From CAZNSX01 sp964575845 (lineage in GTDB: Bacteria > UBA8248 > CAZNSX01), in contig CAZNSX010000002.1 of assembly GCA_964575845.1 (NCBI GenBank), positions 124,001-188,000 of the forward strand: DNA of 64,000 nucleotides. The letters are read 5' to 3'. Every line of letters starts with the position of its first letter. Positions within the stretch are counted from its first letter, which is position 1. The translations under genes and the position numbers were made by a program. Below are positions 33,072-41,800 of this stretch, one piece after another. The notes under the pieces were generated by a model that was not told the DNA's origin, made no database searches, and saw only the letters and a list, made by a program, of their open reading frames with translations.

Positions 33072-33856
33072 GGGGGGCCCTGCAAAGCCGAGCGCAGGGG
33101 GGGGAGTTCCTTTACGGGGTAAATCCTCTGAGGGAGGTCCTGAGGTCGGGGAGGAGGCGGCTCCTTGAGCTCTTCATCGCCGAGGGGAGAGGGAGGGGCC
33201 GCGAGCTTGAGGGCCTCCTGAGGGCGGCCGAAGAAGCCGGGGTGCCCGTGAAGTGGATGGCGAGAGCGGAGCTGGGGCGGCTATGTGGGAGTAAAGAGCA
33301 CCAGGGGGTTGTGGGGCGAGTATCAGCCTTCAGTTTCAAGAGTCTCGAAGACCTCATCGAAGCTGCGCTCAAGGGAGCCGAGCCGCTCATCTTGGTGCTC
33401 GATGGCGTGCAGGACCCCCGAAACCTGGGAGCCCTTTTGAGGAGTGCCGCCGCGCTGGGGGCGGCGGGGGCCGTCTTTCCCCGTGAGCGTGCGGCCCCAT
33501 TGAGCCCGGTGGCCGTGAAGGCCTCCGCTGGCGCGAGCGAGCACATGCCTCTTGCTCGGGTAGTGAACGTCGCGCGGGCGCTTTGTACCATGAGGGAACG
33601 GGGGTTTTGGTGCCTGGGGATCGACTTGGGAGACTACCCTCCCATTTGGGAGTCCTGCTTGCGGAGCCCCATTGCCTTGGTAGTGGGAAGCGAGGGGAGG
33701 GGAATCAGGCCCCTTGTGAGGCGAAGTTGTGATGCCCTCGCAACCATCCCGATGGCGCCTCATGGGGTTGAATCCCTCAATGTTGCAGTGGCGGGCGCGG
33801 TGGGCCTCTATGAGGTTCTGCGAAAAAGAGAGTGTGGGAATAAAAAATTAGCTTGA
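33068..33856 (+). CDS. rlmB: 23S rRNA 2'-O-ribose methyltransferase, TrmH/RlmB family
   Basis: About 262 residues from the ATG at 33068, which overlaps the cysS stop as ATGA; a GTG at 33053 is an alternative. An L30e-like substrate-binding domain (about residues 10-85) is followed by the SpoU knotted methyltransferase domain: LDGVQDPRNLGALLRSA, LVVGSEGRGI and SLNVAVAGAV, the three canonical motifs with the catalytic Asn-Arg and SAM-loop. The stop codon at 33854-33856 lies inside the -35 box of the tRNA operon promoter. Confidence 0.88.
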   Translation: MRGALQSRAQGGEFLYGVNPLREVLRSGRRRLLELFIAEGRGRGRELEGLLRAAEEAGVPVKWMARAELGRLCGSKEHQGVVGRVSAFSFKSLEDLIEAALKGAEPLILVLDGVQDPRNLGALLRSAAALGAAGAVFPRERAAPLSPVAVKASAGASEHMPLARVVNVARALCTMRERGFWCLGIDLGDYPPIWESCLRSPIALVVGSEGRGIRPLVRRSCDALATIPMAPHGVESLNVAVAGAVGLYEVLRKRECGNKKLA

Positions 33857-33880
33857 CAAAAGGGGATATTTTGGTATAAG
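33853..33880 (+). promoter_or_regulatory. promoter of the tRNA-tuf cluster
   Basis: TTGACA at 33853-33858, a 16-base spacer and TATAAG at 33875-33880, with a start near 33887, just before the first tRNA. The -35 overlaps the rlmB stop codon. Confidence 0.65.
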
Positions 33881-33899
33881 TGTGTAGTTTTATGTGATT

Positions 33900-33974
33900 G
33901 CTGGTGTAGCTCAGCGGTAGAGCAGCTGACTTGTAATCAGCAGGTCGGGGGTTCAAATCCCTCCGCCAGCTCCA
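33900..33974 (+). tRNA. tRNA-Thr (anticodon TGT)
   Basis: Acceptor stem GCTGGTG/CGCCAGC, anticodon stem GCTGA/TCAGC with loop CTTGTAA (anticodon 33932-33934), T-arm GGTTCAAATCC, and CCA encoded at 33972-33974. First of four tRNAs ahead of tuf. Confidence 0.95.
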
Positions 33975-34039
33975 ATTGAAGCTATAATTCTTTGAAATTT
34001 TTATTATTATATCATAGTTGTAATGTCTAGGGGTGAGGT

Positions 34040-34122
34040 GGGGAGGTTCCCAAGCGGCCAAAGGGAGCAGACTGTAAATCTGCCGGCTTATGCCTTCGGA
34101 GGTTCGAATCCTCCCCTCCCCA
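34040..34122 (+). tRNA. tRNA-Tyr (anticodon GTA)
   Basis: Class II tRNA with a long variable arm. Acceptor GGGGAGG/CCTCCCC, anticodon stem GCAGA/TCTGC with loop CTGTAAA (anticodon 34074-34076) and T-arm GGAGG-TTCGAAT-CCTCC. The discriminator is A at 34122; CCA is not encoded. Confidence 0.95.
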
Positions 34123-34177
34123 TTGCTTTCCGAAGAAAGGGGCGGAGGAAAAGAAATTTTTTGCCTTTTCCCTCGGG

Positions 34178-34254
34178 GCGGGAATAGCTCAGTTGGCTAG
34201 AGCATCAGCCTTCCAAGCTGAGGGTCGCGGGTTCGAATCCCGTTTCCCGCTCCA
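34178..34254 (+). tRNA. tRNA-Gly (anticodon TCC)
   Basis: Acceptor GCGGGAA/TTCCCGC, anticodon stem TCAGC/GCTGA with loop CTTCCAA (anticodon 34212-34214), T-arm GGGTTCGAATCC, CCA encoded at 34252-34254. Confidence 0.95.
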
Positions 34255-34322
34255 GAGATTGTCTTCCTCGGGGAGTTTCCGTTGACGAACCGCTCGGGAG
34301 TGTGATTACCCTTTGAGACAAA

Positions 34323-34398
34323 GCCCACGTAGCTCAGGCGGCAGAGCACTTCCTTGGTAAGGAAGAGGTCACCGGTTCAAATCCGGTCGTGGGCTCCA
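34323..34398 (+). tRNA. tRNA-Thr (anticodon GGT)
   Basis: Acceptor GCCCACG/CGTGGGC, anticodon stem CTTCC/GGAAG with loop TTGGTAA (anticodon 34356-34358), T-arm CGGTTCAAATCCG, CCA at 34396-34398. The Thr-Tyr-Gly-Thr order before tuf is the same as at tufB of E. coli. Confidence 0.95.
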
Positions 34399-34414
34399 GG
34401 GCTCTTCTCCAGCT

Positions 34415-35639
34415 TCCACCTCAGGAGGGCTAGATTTCATGTCGAAGGCGAGATTTGAGCGGACGAAGCCTCACGTGAACATTGGGACCATAGGTCACAT
34501 AGACCATGGGAAGACGACGCTCACCAGTGCGATCACGCGCATCTTGAGCAAGCGTGGGATGGCGAGCTACGTGCCTTTTGAGGAGATCGACAAGGCACCC
34601 GAGGAGAAGGAGCGCGGGATCACGATAGCGACGGCGCACGTGGAGTATGAGACGGACAATCGTCACTATGCGCACGTGGACTGTCCCGGTCATCAGGACT
34701 ACATAAAGAACATGATAACGGGAGCTGCGCAGATGGATGGGGCGATACTCGTGGTTGCTGCTGATGACGGTCCGATGCCTCAGACTCGTGAGCACATACT
34801 GTTAGCGCGTCAAGTTGGGGTACCGTACATAGTGGTATATCTGAACAAAGTTGACATGGTGGATGACGAGGAGCTTTTGGAGCTGATAGAGCTTGAGGTG
34901 AGGGAGCTATTGACGAAGTATGAGTTTCCCGGGGAGGAGATACCGATAATCAGGGGGAGTGCGCTGAAGGCCCTTGAGAAGGGGGACCCAGAGGACCCTG
35001 AGTGCAAGAACATTCTTGAGCTGATGGAGGCCGTTGACAAGTATATACCGACGCCGGTGCGTGACATTGATAAGCCATTTTTGATGCCTGTTGAGGACGT
35101 ATTCAGCATATCCGGTCGGGGCACCGTGGCCACTGGCCGGGTGGAGCGTGGGATAGTGAAAGTAGGGGACGAGGTAGAGATAGTCGGTTTCATCGAGACT
35201 CGCAAGACCGTGGCCACGGGAGTCGAGATGTTCAGGAAGCTATTGGACCAGGGTCAGGCTGGAGACAACATAGGGGTATTGCTGCGTGGGATAAAGCGTG
35301 AGGAGGTGGAGCGTGGTCAGGTATTGGCCAAGCCCGGGAGCATCACCCCTCACACGCGCTTTCGTGCTGAGACCTATGTACTGACCAAGGAGGAGGGCGG
35401 GCGGCACACGCCGTTTTTCGGTGGCTATCGGCCGCAGTTTTACTTCAGGACGACCGATGTCACGGGTGTTGTGAAGTTGCCCGAAGGTGTTGAGATGGTG
35501 ATGCCCGGCGACAACGTTTCCGCTGAGGTCGAGCTCATCACCCCCATTGCCATGGAGAAGGAGCTAAGGTTTGCCATCCGGGAGGGCGGGAAGACCGTCG
35601 GAGCCGGCGTCATCAGCGAGGTGCTGGAGTAGGGGGCTC
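34415..35639 (+). repeat. tuf repeat unit, copy 1
   Basis: This 1225-bp stretch appears identical to 50272-51496: 24 bases of leader including the ribosome site CAGGAGG, the full coding region and 7 bases after the stop. Sequences differ immediately outside on both sides. Identity was checked by eye over many lines and by identical reading frames on both strands, not base by base. Confidence 0.85.
34439..35632 (+). CDS. tuf: elongation factor Tu (copy 1)
   Basis: A 397-residue GTPase that delivers aminoacyl-tRNA to the ribosome. G-motifs are GHIDHGKT, DCPGHQDY, NKVD and SALKAL; domains 2 and 3 follow (TGRVERG, HTPFFGGYRPQFYFR). The residue after the DCPGH motif is Gln where Ala is nearly universal. 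Codon choice differs from neighbours, with frequent ATA for Ile and CGT for Arg. ATG at 34439, ribosome site CAGGAGG. It sits between the tRNA-Thr(GGT) gene and rpmG and is probably cotranscribed with the tRNAs. Protein sequence equals copy 2. Confidence 0.97.
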   Translation: MSKARFERTKPHVNIGTIGHIDHGKTTLTSAITRILSKRGMASYVPFEEIDKAPEEKERGITIATAHVEYETDNRHYAHVDCPGHQDYIKNMITGAAQMDGAILVVAADDGPMPQTREHILLARQVGVPYIVVYLNKVDMVDDEELLELIELEVRELLTKYEFPGEEIPIIRGSALKALEKGDPEDPECKNILELMEAVDKYIPTPVRDIDKPFLMPVEDVFSISGRGTVATGRVERGIVKVGDEVEIVGFIETRKTVATGVEMFRKLLDQGQAGDNIGVLLRGIKREEVERGQVLAKPGSITPHTRFRAETYVLTKEEGGRHTPFFGGYRPQFYFRTTDVTGVVKLPEGVEMVMPGDNVSAEVELITPIAMEKELRFAIREGGKTVGAGVISEVLE

Positions 35640-35641
35640 CT

Positions 35642-35791
35642 ATGCGGGAGATCGTGACCTTGGCTTGCACGGTGTGTAAACGGCGCAACTATACGACTAC
35701 TAAGAATAAGCGCACCATGCGCGACCGGTTGGAGCTTAAGAAGTACTGCCGTCATGACCGGAAACATACTCTGCACCGGGAGACGAGGTAA
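35642..35791 (+). CDS. rpmG: 50S ribosomal protein L33
   Basis: A 49-residue protein starting MREIVTLACTVCKRRNY, with the NYTTTKNKR block of L33. Cys9 and Cys12 form the first zinc pair and Cys36 begins the second, but the fourth ligand position is Asp39 (YCRHDRKH), so zinc binding may be altered or lost. It lies 9 bp after the tuf stop and before tRNA-Trp, the standard tuf-rpmG-tRNA-Trp-secE arrangement. Confidence 0.95.
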   Translation: MREIVTLACTVCKRRNYTTTKNKRTMRDRLELKKYCRHDRKHTLHRETR

Positions 35792-35815
35792 CCCCTAGAG
35801 AACGTGGGTGCGCGC

Positions 35816-35892
35816 AGGCCAGTAGCTCAATTGGCTAGAGCATCGGACTCCAAATCCGAAGGCTGGGGGTTCGAGTCCCTCCTGGCCTGCCA
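35816..35892 (+). tRNA. tRNA-Trp (anticodon CCA)
   Basis: Acceptor AGGCCAG/CTGGCCT, anticodon stem TCGGA/TCCGA with loop CTCCAAA (anticodon 35850-35852), T-arm GGGTTCGAGTCCC, CCA encoded at 35890-35892. Placed between rpmG and secE as in many bacteria. Confidence 0.95.
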
Positions 35893-35929
35893 AGTGCTTT
35901 CAGCTGTGGGGTGATAGGTCCGCGAAGAG

Positions 35930-36130
35930 ATGAGTATTGCCGAAGCACTGACGAAGCTTCAAGTGTTCCTGCGTGAGGTCAATGCCGAGCGCAAGAAGGT
36001 GACCTGGCCCTCGCGAAAGGAAACCCTGGGCTCGACAGGGGTTGTGATCGTTGTAGTGCTTATCATCGCCATCTTCTTGGGATTCGTGGATATAGGTCTC
36101 TCCAAACTGGTAAGCCGCGTCATCCGCTGA
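35930..36130 (+). CDS. secE: preprotein translocase subunit SecE
   Basis: A 66-residue short-form SecE with a single C-terminal membrane helix (VVIVVVLIIAIFLGFVDIGL). The conserved cytoplasmic amphipathic stretch EVNAERKKVTWPSRKET precedes it. It clamps SecY (encoded at 60501-61820) in the translocon. The ATG at 35930 lies 37 bp after tRNA-Trp, and nusG follows immediately. Confidence 0.95.
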   Translation: MSIAEALTKLQVFLREVNAERKKVTWPSRKETLGSTGVVIVVVLIIAIFLGFVDIGLSKLVSRVIR

Positions 36131-36141
36131 GGATGCAAGTG

Positions 36142-36669
36142 ATGTCCAAGCAGTGGTATGTGATTCACACCTACTCGGGCTATGAGGGCAAGGCTAAGCT
36201 CAACATCGTAGAGCGCCTGAAGAGCGCAGGCCTCGAGGACAAGGTAGGCGAGATCCTTGTTCCCACCGAAGACGTGGTGGAGGTTCGGGGTGGCAAGCGC
36301 CGGGTCTCGACCCGCAAGTTCTTCCCTGGCTATATTCTCATAGAAATGGAGGTCGATAACGACACCTGGTACCTCATCAAGAATACCCCCAAGGTGACAG
36401 GCTTTCTGGGAGGAACCACGCCCACCCCACTCCCTTCTGAGCAGGTGCAGAGCATCTTGAAGCAGATGGAGGAAGAGCCGGCCGGGCCCAAACCCAAGGC
36501 TCAGTTCGAGCCGGGGGAGAACATCCGGGTGGTGGACGGTCCCTTTGTGAACTTTACCGGCGTCGTCGATGAGATCTTCCCCGACCGGGGAAAGCTCAGG
36601 GTCATGGTAAGCATCTTCGGCAGGTCCACGCCCGTGGAGCTGGAGGTGCTGCAGGCGGAGAAGATTTAG
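36142..36669 (+). CDS. nusG: transcription termination/antitermination protein NusG
   Basis: About 175 residues from the ATG at 36142 (MSKQWYVIHTYSGYE), which has GAGG at good spacing; ATG at 36133 is an alternative. The NGN domain carries KFFPGYILIEM, and the C-terminal KOW domain has GENIRVVDGPFVNFTG. NusG bridges RNA polymerase with Rho and ribosomes. It lies directly between secE and rplK, the universal position. Confidence 0.96.
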   Translation: MSKQWYVIHTYSGYEGKAKLNIVERLKSAGLEDKVGEILVPTEDVVEVRGGKRRVSTRKFFPGYILIEMEVDNDTWYLIKNTPKVTGFLGGTTPTPLPSEQVQSILKQMEEEPAGPKPKAQFEPGENIRVVDGPFVNFTGVVDEIFPDRGKLRVMVSIFGRSTPVELEVLQAEKI

Positions 36670-36678
36670 GAAGAAGCT

Positions 36679-37104
36679 ATGGCTAAGGAAGTTGTCGCTC
36701 GCGTGAAATTGCAGGTGCCGGCCGGCCAGGCCAACCCCTCCCCTCCCGTGGGACCGGCCCTGGGACAGCATGGGGTGAACATCATGGAGTTCTGCAAGTC
36801 TTTCAATGCGCAGACCCAAGGCCAGGAGGGGATCATCATCCCGGTCGTAATCACCGTTTACTCCGATCGTTCCTTCACCTTCATCATGAAGAGCCCGCCC
36901 GCGTCCATGCTCCTCAAGCAGGCCGCCGGGCTGGCAAAGGGTTCCAGCGACCCTGGCCGCGAGAAAGTGGGAAAGGTGAGTCGCGAGCAGGTTAGGACCA
37001 TTGCCCAGCAGAAGCTCCCGGATCTCAACGTCCTGGACCTGGAGTCTGCGGAGAGGGTCATCCAGGGCACAGCCCGCAGCATGGGCATTGAGGTGGAAGG
37101 CTGA
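36679..37104 (+). CDS. rplK: 50S ribosomal protein L11
   Basis: A 141-residue protein with the family N-terminus KLQVPAGQANPSPPVGPALG and GVNIMEFCKSFN. L11 with its rRNA forms the GTPase-associated region and contacts elongation factors. It is the usual length and lies 9 bp after nusG and 15 bp before rplA. Confidence 0.97.
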   Translation: MAKEVVARVKLQVPAGQANPSPPVGPALGQHGVNIMEFCKSFNAQTQGQEGIIIPVVITVYSDRSFTFIMKSPPASMLLKQAAGLAKGSSDPGREKVGKVSREQVRTIAQQKLPDLNVLDLESAERVIQGTARSMGIEVEG

Positions 37105-37119
37105 GAGGAAGGGGGAAAT

Positions 37120-37824
37120 ATGTCCAGACATGGAAAAAAATACCGGGAGGCCCGGGAGAAGGTTGACCGCACGCGGCGCTATGAGCTGGAGGAAGCCCTG
37201 GGGCTCGTGAAGGAGCTAGCCTCAACCAAATTTGAAGAGAGCGTGGATATGGCGGTGCGCCTGGGGGTGAATCCTCGGCATGCGGACCAGATGGTTAGGG
37301 GGAGCGTGGTTCTTCCGCATGGTCTGGGGAAAGCTGTAAGAGTTCTCATCTTTGCCAAGGGGGAGAAGTCCAAGGAGGCACAGGAAGCGGGCGCAGATTA
37401 CGTGGGCGGCGAGGAGCTGGCCGAGAAGATAAGAGGAGGTTGGCTTGAGTTCGACCGGACCGGGGCCACGCCGGACATGATGAGTGTGGTGGGCAAGCTG
37501 GGCAAGATCCTCGGCCCGCGCGGCCTCATGCCCAACCCCAAGAGTGGCACCGTCTCCTTTGACGTCGCTCGCATGGTAGGGGATTTCAAGGCGGGGAAAG
37601 TGGAGTACCGGGTGGACAAGGCGGGCATAGTCCATGCACCCTTGGGCAAGGTTAGCTTCGGTAAGGAGGCTCTGGTGGAGAATGCAAGAGCCCTGCTGGA
37701 GGCTCTCACCAGGGCCAAGCCCGCCTCCAGCAAGGGGCAGTACCTGAGAGGTATAGCCGTATCGAGCACTATGGGTGTCGGAATCCGGGTGGACCCTCAC
37801 CAAGCGGCGGGCGTTTTACGGTGA
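37120..37824 (+). CDS. rplA: 50S ribosomal protein L1
   Basis: A 234-residue protein of the L1 stalk. Family blocks VDMAVRLGVNPRHADQMVRG and GPRGLMPNPKSGTV are present. In many bacteria L1 binds its own mRNA to repress rplKA, but no such site was searched for here. The next ribosomal gene starts only 28 bases later. Confidence 0.97.
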   Translation: MSRHGKKYREAREKVDRTRRYELEEALGLVKELASTKFEESVDMAVRLGVNPRHADQMVRGSVVLPHGLGKAVRVLIFAKGEKSKEAQEAGADYVGGEELAEKIRGGWLEFDRTGATPDMMSVVGKLGKILGPRGLMPNPKSGTVSFDVARMVGDFKAGKVEYRVDKAGIVHAPLGKVSFGKEALVENARALLEALTRAKPASSKGQYLRGIAVSSTMGVGIRVDPHQAAGVLR

Positions 37825-37852
37825 GGAGGTGTTCGGGGAAGGGGGCTTGGGT

Positions 37853-38377
37853 TTGGTAACGGAAGCTAAAGAGAAGCAGGTGCAGGAGCTGAAGGGTAGC
37901 TTCGAGCGAGCCCGGACGGCCGTTCTCCTCGACTACCGTGGTCTCAACGTCGAGCAGATGACGGATCTTCGGCGAAGGCTCCAAGAGGTGGGAGCGGAGT
38001 TCAAGGTTGTCAAGAATACCCTCGCTCGCCGGGCATTGCGGGACACACCCCTTGAGTCCATCGACCCCTATATCGAGGGGCCCATTTCCATTGCCCTGAG
38101 CTGTGAGGACTCGCCTGCGCCCGCTAAGGTGATCATGGAGTATCTCAAGGTGCAGCCCCTGCCGAAGGTCAGGGCGGGATTCATCCAAGGAAAGGTGCTG
38201 GCATCTGAGGAAGTAAAGGTCGTAGCCGAACTGCCACCGAGGGAGGTTCTCTTGGCTCAGCTCCTCGCAGGGCTTGAGGCTCCTGTGGCCGCTCTCCCAC
38301 GGGTGCTGGGAGGGGTGATGAGAAAGCTTCTTTTCGCCTTCCAGGCTATTGCGGAAAAGAAGGAGCGAGACCCCTAG
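37853..38377 (+). CDS. rplJ: 50S ribosomal protein L10
   Basis: About 174 residues from the TTG at 37853 (GGGGAAGGGGG upstream), giving LVTEAKEKQVQELKG, the expected start of the family. Blocks LLDYRGLNVEQMTDLRRRL and VVKNTLARRAL are typical. L10 anchors the L7/L12 stalk. The gap from rplA is too short for the long L10-binding leader that often precedes rplJ. A longer frame from 37775 would overlap rplA and is rejected. Confidence 0.94.
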   Translation: MVTEAKEKQVQELKGSFERARTAVLLDYRGLNVEQMTDLRRRLQEVGAEFKVVKNTLARRALRDTPLESIDPYIEGPISIALSCEDSPAPAKVIMEYLKVQPLPKVRAGFIQGKVLASEEVKVVAELPPREVLLAQLLAGLEAPVAALPRVLGGVMRKLLFAFQAIAEKKERDP

Positions 38378-38440
38378 GGTCAAGGGGAGAGGTGTCCTTA
38401 ACCGGGTTTTCTTCGGATTGGAAAAGAGAGGGGTGAAGCA

Positions 38441-38815
38441 TTGGCTACCAAAGAAGAGGTTATAGGTTTCATCGAGAACATGACGGTGCTGGAGCTCTCG
38501 CAATTCATCAAGGAGCTGGAGGAGAAGTTCGGTGTGACGGCAGCCGCCCCCATCATGGTAGGGGCTGGCGGGACAGCCGCGGCTGAGGCACCGGCGGAGG
38601 AAAAGACGGAGTTCACCGTGACCTTGAAGGCTCCTGGCGATGAGAAGATTAAGGTCATAAAGGTCGTCCGGGAGATCACAAGCCTGGGACTAAAGGAGGC
38701 CAAGGAGCTTGTGGATGGAGCGCCCAAGCCGGTGAAGGAAGGCGTGGGGAAGGAAGAGGCAGAGGCCGTCCGGAAGAAGCTCCAGGAGGCAGGGGCAGAA
38801 GTTGAAGTGTCTTGA
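38441..38815 (+). CDS. rplL: 50S ribosomal protein L7/L12
   Basis: A 124-residue protein with a TTG start at 38441. An N-terminal dimerisation helix, an Ala-rich hinge and the C-terminal KVVREITSLGLKEAKELV domain that recruits translation factors are all visible. It lies 63 bp downstream of rplJ and 48 bp before rpoB, the standard order. Confidence 0.96.
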   Translation: MATKEEVIGFIENMTVLELSQFIKELEEKFGVTAAAPIMVGAGGTAAAEAPAEEKTEFTVTLKAPGDEKIKVIKVVREITSLGLKEAKELVDGAPKPVKEGVGKEEAEAVRKKLQEAGAEVEVS

Positions 38816-38863
38816 GGCTTGAGCCAGAGGTCGTTTCCCGTGCGTGAGAGAGGGCCTTAAGGA

Positions 38864-41800
38864 ATGGCTAGGATAACTGACAAGAAGAGAATCCGAGAGA
38901 ATTTTGCCCGGATACCCACGATAATCGATATACCGAACCTCATGGAGGTTCAGAAGAAATCCTACGAGCGATTCTTGCAGAACACCGTGGCGCCCAAGGA
39001 CCGCCTGGATGAAGGTCTGCATGGCGTTTTTCAGAGCATCTTTCCCATAACCAACTTCAACGGCACTGCCGCCTTGGAGTATGTGGGCTATGAGATCGGC
39101 GCCTGGGTCTGCGGCTGCGGTGAGTATTCCGGCCTCGGTGGACCGGGAGTAGTATGCGAGAGGTGCCGCCAGGAGGTAACTACCCGGGACAAGTACGAGG
39201 TGGATGAGTGTCGCCAAAGGGGAATGACTTATGAGGCGCCCTTAAGGGTTTTGGTCCGGCTCATTCTTTCCGAGCGGGATGAGGAGAGTGGGGGACTAGT
39301 TGCCGGGGACGTCAAGGAGCAGAAGGTCTACCTGGGCGAGGTCCCCCTTATGACCGAGAACGGCACCTTCATCATCAACGGCACCGAGCGGGTGGTAGTG
39401 AGCCAGATGCACCGCTCCCCCGGTATCTTCTTTAGCCACGACAAGGGAAAGAGCCACTCCAGTGGAAAACTCCTCTATTCGGCCCGCCTCATTCCCTATC
39501 TGGGCTCCTGGCTGGACTTTGAGTTTGACACCCGCGACCTCCTCCACGTGCGGATTGACCGCCGGCGGAAGATTCCGGTCACTGTGCTCCTTCAGGCCTT
39601 CGGCCTCACAAAAGAAGACATCCTCAAGACCTTCTACCAGAGAGAAGAGATCCGGTTCAACCTTAAGCGGGACGTTTTCTACAAGGAGGTGTCCGAGAGG
39701 CTGGTGGGTCAAAGGGTATCCGAAGACATCATCCATCCCGGCAGCCGTGAGGTCATATTGCGGGCGGGGCGCAAGTTCTCCCATAATGCCGTGCGCCGCA
39801 TGTTGCAGCTGGGCATGAAGACCCTGGAGCTAAAGGATGAGGAGCTCGCGGGTGGAATCGTGGGCGACCCGGTGGTTGATGAGGCCACGGGGGAGGTGCT
39901 CGTAGAAGCCCATGGCCAGATTACAGCCGAGCGGCTGGAGTTGCTGAGGAAGCGCCAGATGGAGCGCTTTGACCTGCTCTTCGTGCCGGGAGTGGGCTAT
40001 GATTCCACCATCCAGGACACCCTGGCCATGGACCGCTGCGCCAGCCCAGAGGATGCATTGGTCGAGATCTATAAGCGGCTCCGCCCCGGGGACCCACCCA
40101 CTAAGGAGACAGCCCGAAATCTCTTCGACAGCCTGTTTCTGAGCCAGAGGCGTTATAACCTCTCCAGGATCGGGCGGCTAAAACTCAACACTAAGCTGGG
40201 CCTCAACCTGCCCCTCGAGCAGAGGACCCTCACCGTAGATGACGTGGTGGCCACGCTGCGCTACCTCATCGAGCTTCACCACGGCATTGGCTTCATAGAT
40301 GACATCGACCATCTGGGTAACCGGCGGGTTCGCTCGGTGGGAGAGCTCCTGGAAACCCAGTTCCGGGTGGGACTGGTGAGGATGGAGCGGGCCATAAGGG
40401 AGCGCATGAGCATCCAGGAACTGGATAGCGCGATGCCCCATGACCTGATCAACTCCAAGACGGTCACGGCGGCCATCAAGGAGTTCTTCGGCTCGAGTCA
40501 GCTCTCCCAATTCATGGATCAGACCAATCCCCTCTCCGAGATAACCCACAAGCGACGTCTCTCGGCCCTGGGGCCGGGAGGGCTCACTCGGGAGCGGGCG
40601 GGCTTCGAGGTGCGAGACGTTCACCCCACACACTACGGGCGCATCTGTCCTATTGAGACCCCTGAGGGTCCCAACATCGGGCTCATCGCCAGCCTCAGCA
40701 CTTACGCCCGTGTCAATGAGTTCGGCTTCATCGAGGTCCCCTGCCGCAAGGTCAAGAACGGGCGTGTGACCACAGAGGTTGAGTTCCTTTCGGCCATAGA
40801 TGAGGACAAGTACGTAATTGCGCAGGCCAATGCCGAGCTGGACAGCCGTGGCTACTTCATCCAGGAGCTCGTCTCCGCACGGACTGGGGGAGAGTTCGTC
40901 ATGGTCTCCACCGACAAGGTCCACTACATGGACGTTTCACCCAAACAACTGGTGAGCGTGGCTACCTCCCTCATCCCTTTCCTGGAGAACGACGACGCCA
41001 ACCGGGCCCTGATGGGCTCTAATATGCAGCGCCAGGCGGTGCCCCTCCTGCGCACCGAGGCCCCCTTCGTGGGGACGGGCATGGAGGAGGTTGCAGCCCG
41101 AGACTCAGGAGCCGTGGTTCTGGCACGGGAGGCGGGTGAGGTGGTGAGCGTCGATGCCACCCGTATCGTCATTCGGTCTAATAACGGTAACGGCAAGAAT
41201 CGTGCTGAGCCTGGTGTTCAAATTTACTCCTTGGGGAAGTATCGGCGCTCCAACCAGAACACCTGCATCAACCAGACGCCCATAGTCCGGGTGGGGCAGC
41301 GGGTGGAGAAAGGTGAAGTCATTGCCGATGGCTTTGCCACCGACCAGGGCGAGCTGGCCCTCGGCTGCAACATCATGGTGGCCTTCATGCCCTGGGGAGG
41401 GTACAACTTCGAGGACGCGATCGTCATCAGTGAGAAGGTGGTGAAGGAGGACATCTTCACCTCCATCCATATCGAAGAGTTTGAGGTAGAGGCCCGGGAT
41501 ACCAAACAGGGCCGGGAGGAGATAACCCGCGACATTCCCAACGTCAGTGAGGAGGCCTTGAGGAACCTCGATGAGAGCGGCATCATCAGGATGGGTGCCG
41601 AGGTGAACCCTGGCGACATCCTGGTGGGCCGGGTAACTCCCAAGGGCGAGACCCAACTCAGTCCTGAGGAGAAGCTCCTCAGAGCCATCTTCGGCGAGAA
41701 GGCTGGGGACGTGCGCGACTCCTCCCTCACTGTGCCTCCGGGCATCGAGGGCACCGTGGTGGACGTGCGGGTCTTCAACCGCCGGGGGGCTGACAAGGAT

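Noticed and set aside
35959..37131. 390-codon open frame on the minus strand across secE-nusG-rplK
   Set aside because: Antisense to three certain genes, with low-complexity His/Leu-rich translation.
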